Positions 61,252 to 64,000 of a stretch of DNA of 64,000 nucleotides are shown one piece after another (the stretch's first letter is position 1; the number at the start of each line of letters is the position of its first letter). Below the pieces are notes generated by a model, which worked only from the letters and a program-made list of their open reading frames with translations, was not told the origin of the DNA and searched no databases. Position numbers and translations under genes: made by a program. Source of the DNA: an uncultured Sulfurovum sp. (GTDB lineage: Bacteria > Campylobacterota > Campylobacteria > Campylobacterales > Sulfurovaceae); the NCBI GenBank assembly GCA_902727935.1, contig CACVAX010000045.1:1-64000 (forward strand), read 5' to 3'.

Positions 61252-63255
61252 ATGATAAAAAAAATAATTTTACTTTTTATTGCTCTGTCATTAGTTCTTT
61301 TTGCTAAAGCCATTACCCCTAATTTAGAATATCAAAAAATATCTTCAGTTGGCTATGCTTGGACACATGTTAATTTACTAAATAGTTATAGTGACCCTAT
61401 TGTGGTTTGTTCTAATGTACTTCCTTCTAAAGCTCATCGTGAAGCAGTGGTACGTGTAAATAATATAACCTCAATGGGTTTTGATGTTAAAATTCAAGCT
61501 CCTAATGATGTAGATCCAAATTATTCAACCGATATCTATTGTATTGTTTCTGATGAGGGATCCTATACGATACCTATTAAATATGAAGCACATAAAGTGA
61601 TTTCAAGAGGAACAAGTGGTTCTACTTCTCCTGTAAATTGGAATGCTTCAAATACTGAAAATGTTAGTGGTTCTATTTTTCAGACCTATGATAAACCAGC
61701 TGTTTTAGGACAGGTAATGAGTTATAACGATAATCGTTTTTCAACTTTTTGGTCTTTTGATTGTGAATCACGTTCGAATCGTCCATTTCAAAGTAATATG
61801 GCAGATGGTATTTGTGTGGGAAAACATGTAGGACAAATAGGAGAAACACGTAATGATGAGACCTTGGGTTATATTGTCGCTGAAGCTGGAGTTTATGAGT
61901 TAGAAGACTTTTCGATGGCAGTTGATTATGGTGCAGATAGTGTTGCAGGAGTAGGAAATAATCCTCCTTATTCTTACAATTTAGATAAAAGCTATACCCA
62001 TGGTGTGGTAACAAAGGAGGCAGAAGATGGTGGAAATGGAGGATGGTCTGTATTGTATGGGGCTTCTCCTTTTGGTACAAGTTTGGATTTAGCCATAGAT
62101 GAAGAGACCATTGCAGGAGATAAGACACGTACGCATACGACTGAAAATGTTGCTTATTGGGTGTTTCTTGAAGAGCAAGTGAACCTAGCTGAGATAAAAA
62201 TTAATGAGGTGCTTTATAAGCAAACGGTTACAGGAATGGCAAATAATGAGTTTATTGAGTTTTTTGTTACAAAATCTGGTGATTTAAAAAACTATCTTTT
62301 TACTGACCAAGATGAAAAATCTCATCACTATCGTTTTCCAAAACATAGTGTTAATACTGGAGATTATGTGGTTTTACATATTGGTGTGGGAACAGACTAT
62401 GTTGATGCTAAGGTACATCATTTTTATCAAAATTCATCTCAATTTCTTAATGATGATGGGGATGATATTTTGTTGTTAAAACCAAGTAACACTGATGTAA
62501 CAGTGGTTGATGGGGTGGGTGTCAATGCTGTACCTTTTGATTATATGGCATATAATAATGCAGGGGACAGCATACCCATCAGTCAAAATGGTATTACAAC
62601 CTTTTGGAATTCAAGTTATGAATCAGAGTTGAAAAATGCAGACAAAGGACATTCTTTCTCTTTAGTACCCAATGCGATAGATAGCGATACTTCAGCCTGT
62701 TGGGAGCTTACAACCAGTGGTAATGCCAGTGATAATGGATGTAGTGGATATGTTAAAAGTACCGATGCCAATAGCGATACTTCATTAACGTACAGTATGG
62801 GTAGAAGTAACACGGATGTCCCAAATATAAAATTGGAAAAAACATCGTTAACCATTTATGACCCTGTTAACATAGAAAGCAATCCAAAGGCAATTCCAGG
62901 TGCTTTGGTAGCCTATACCATTTCTGCTCGAAATGAAGGTTTTGGTAGTACCGATGCCAATGGTATTGGCATAGCCGATAGTGTTCCTGCCAATATGAAA
63001 CTCTGTGTGAGTAGTCTTAGTAGATGTACAGAGGTAGGTTTTGTGGAGGGAGGAGTAAGTTCAACTTTGAGTTTGGGAAGTTTGGAATATTCTAATAATA
63101 ATGGTGCAAGTTTTAATTATATGCCAATGGCAGATGCTGAAGGTTTTGATAGGGATGTTACGAATGTAAGGATTAAACTCAATGGAAGTTTTCAAGAGAG
63201 TGATGGGATGAATCATCCTAGCTTTTCTTTGGTGTTGAAGATGGGGATTATATAG
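61252..63255 (+). CDS. Secreted protein with H-type-lectin-like, lamin-tail and DUF11-like domains (surface gene 6)
   Basis: A 667-residue protein with a signal peptide (IILLFIALSLVLFAKA). Residues about 25-110 look like an H-type-lectin-like sandwich (DPIVVCSNVLPSK, VRVNNITSMGFDVKIQ), possibly repeated at about 145-300. A lamin-tail domain follows (about 305-415: EIKINEVLYKQ, NEFIEFF, YVVLHIGVG, FLNDDGDDILLLKP). The C-terminal DUF11-like domain (about 525-667) contains KAIPGALVAYTISARNEGFG and ADSVPANMKLC. Its ATG directly follows the previous stop codon. The array suggests binding to surfaces or glycans; function unproven. Confidence 0.7.
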   Translation: MIKKIILLFIALSLVLFAKAITPNLEYQKISSVGYAWTHVNLLNSYSDPIVVCSNVLPSKAHREAVVRVNNITSMGFDVKIQAPNDVDPNYSTDIYCIVSDEGSYTIPIKYEAHKVISRGTSGSTSPVNWNASNTENVSGSIFQTYDKPAVLGQVMSYNDNRFSTFWSFDCESRSNRPFQSNMADGICVGKHVGQIGETRNDETLGYIVAEAGVYELEDFSMAVDYGADSVAGVGNNPPYSYNLDKSYTHGVVTKEAEDGGNGGWSVLYGASPFGTSLDLAIDEETIAGDKTRTHTTENVAYWVFLEEQVNLAEIKINEVLYKQTVTGMANNEFIEFFVTKSGDLKNYLFTDQDEKSHHYRFPKHSVNTGDYVVLHIGVGTDYVDAKVHHFYQNSSQFLNDDGDDILLLKPSNTDVTVVDGVGVNAVPFDYMAYNNAGDSIPISQNGITTFWNSSYESELKNADKGHSFSLVPNAIDSDTSACWELTTSGNASDNGCSGYVKSTDANSDTSLTYSMGRSNTDVPNIKLEKTSLTIYDPVNIESNPKAIPGALVAYTISARNEGFGSTDANGIGIADSVPANMKLCVSSLSRCTEVGFVEGGVSSTLSLGSLEYSNNNGASFNYMPMADAEGFDRDVTNVRIKLNGSFQESDGMNHPSFSLVLKMGII

Positions 63256-63261
63256 TATAAT
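63256..63261 (+). promoter_or_regulatory. -10 box of folP; possible leaderless start
   Basis: TATAAT begins on the base after the stop codon of surface gene 6 and lies six bases before the folP ATG at 63268. No Shine-Dalgarno is present. It gives folP a promoter independent of the surface locus. Confidence 0.55.
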
Positions 63262-63267
63262 TACCAG

Positions 63268-64000
63268 ATGAAAATCTATCAATTAAACAACATAAACGAG
63301 AAAAAGCAGTTTTTAAAAGATTTAAAGGTGCATGGTGGGGGTGTCTCCATTATGGCAAAAAAGATGGAGTTGCTTTATTTTTTTATTAAAGATTTAAAAA
63401 CACCAGCTGCGAATATTTTGAAGCAAGATGCTTTGAGTATTGGGGCTGAATTGGCAACCCCTTCAGGGGTGATAACGTGTGAAAAAGAGAGCTATGATTG
63501 TCTACTTGTAGGAACACGAAAACACATGGAAGTTTTGTCTAAAAAAGAGTTGGCACAACCTTTTGGACTTAAAAAATTAGCTGAAGAGTTGCAAGCGTTT
63601 TTAAAAACAACAAAATACCCCACTCAAATCATGGGAATTATCAATGTCAATGATGACAGTTTTTTTGCAGGTTCAAGGTTTGTGAAAGAGGATGCCATAA
63701 AACAAATTAAGCAGATGATTGTGGAAGGTGCAAATATCATAGACATTGGGGCTGTTTCAAGTCGACCCAATGCTCCTTTGGTAAGTGAAGAAGAGGAGTT
63801 AGAACGTATTCAAGATATTTGTGATGTGATTAAAGCTGAAAAACTTTATGAAAAAGCCTCTTTTTCCATTGATTCTTATATGCCATTGGTGATTGAATAT
63901 GCATTGAAATCGGGCTTTAATTTGGTCAATGACATTACAGGTGCTAGCAATGATGAGGTAGTGAAGTTGGCTGTGAAATATGAGGCAAAACTTTGTATTA
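63268..64000 (+). CDS. folP: Dihydropteroate synthase, C-terminus beyond the window
   Basis: The first 244 codons of FolP, which joins p-aminobenzoate to the pterin diphosphate in folate synthesis. The catalytic core opens with QIMGIINVNDDSFFAGSRF at about residue 115, with NIIDIGAVSSRPNAP and FSIDSYMP following, and the VNDITGAS segment near the end. The first 110 residues are the N-terminal extension characteristic of Campylobacterota FolP. The frame is open to the last base, so the gene is truncated by the window edge. Confidence 0.93.
   Translation, partial: MKIYQLNNINEKKQFLKDLKVHGGGVSIMAKKMELLYFFIKDLKTPAANILKQDALSIGAELATPSGVITCEKESYDCLLVGTRKHMEVLSKKELAQPFGLKKLAEELQAFLKTTKYPTQIMGIINVNDDSFFAGSRFVKEDAIKQIKQMIVEGANIIDIGAVSSRPNAPLVSEEEELERIQDICDVIKAEKLYEKASFSIDSYMPLVIEYALKSGFNLVNDITGASNDEVVKLAVKYEAKLCI

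Noticed and set aside
52578-63267. Surface locus as a prophage or transposon
   Set aside because: No integrase, transposase, terminal repeats or phage structural genes are visible; only its position inside a conserved operon suggests insertion.

Overview
This window comes from a low-GC member of the Campylobacterota (epsilonproteobacteria). The evidence is a HobA gene (a DnaA-binding factor restricted to this phylum), a DapD of the long 'epsilon' type, a FolP with an N-terminal extension, and the gene order queA-tatC-tatB-(yheT)-hemW / rppH-lysC-hobA-holB-...-folP, which from memory closely matches Campylobacter jejuni and partly Helicobacter pylori. TRAP, NhaC and RND transporters and glucosylglycerate genes fit a marine or salt-exposed, free-living relative of the Sulfurimonas/Sulfurovum type. 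The genus cannot be fixed from this sequence alone.

Layout. 1-5.0 kb is accessory: a membrane-anchored unknown, a DUF234 ATPase, an internally deleted Rossmann/DUF2867 gene, a DUF2721 protein, and an SDR oxidoreductase divergent from an AraC regulator. 5-21.9 kb is mostly housekeeping: M16 protease, pyk, smpB, nadC, a degenerate DHH protein, an M23 peptidase, an NqrB/RnfD-like plus copper-amine-oxidase-like pair, cupin, DOMON-like protein, PIF1-like helicase, BatD-like protein, xseA, rhodanese. 22-34.7 kb holds a fused TRAP permease, bactofilin, L,D-transpeptidase, NhaC antiporter, a Met/Asp repeat protein, an aldolase-like protein lacking metal ligands, rsmH with an FtsL-like gene, an RND pump, N-formylglutamate amidohydrolase and a RelE-type toxin-antitoxin pair. 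34.7-38.5 kb has a flavoprotein disulfide reductase, an FGE/SUMF1-type protein, a Cys-rich lipoprotein and dapD. 38.68-39.32 kb is a seven-tRNA array on the minus strand with Lys, Asp and Val each present twice. 39.4-44.9 kb is cinA and a four-gene operon for making and recycling glucosylglycerate. 44.9-52.6 kb is the conserved Campylobacterota core block.

Between holB and folP, which are neighbours in the relatives I know, lies a roughly 10.7-kb locus (52.6-63.26 kb) of six secreted or outer-membrane proteins. Five secreted proteins (299, 156, 350, 461 and 667 aa) each end in one DUF11-like Ig-fold domain that runs to the chain terminus. Between the third and fourth of these lies a 1488-aa outer-membrane beta-barrel protein with its own internal DUF11 and SdrB-like domains. 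Extra domains on the secreted proteins (DUF2341, lamin-tail, H-type-lectin-like) suggest display or adhesion. The shared terminal domain, with a conserved four-Cys pattern in two of them, could be a sorting or assembly module served by the co-encoded barrel. This is the best candidate for an undescribed system here.

Two cross-cutting observations also stand out. Six genes have a TATAAT-like box exactly six bases before the ATG and no Shine-Dalgarno, suggesting leaderless transcripts. Three unrelated enzyme-family members (DHH, copper-amine-oxidase-like, class II aldolase-like) have lost the metal-binding residues of their families.
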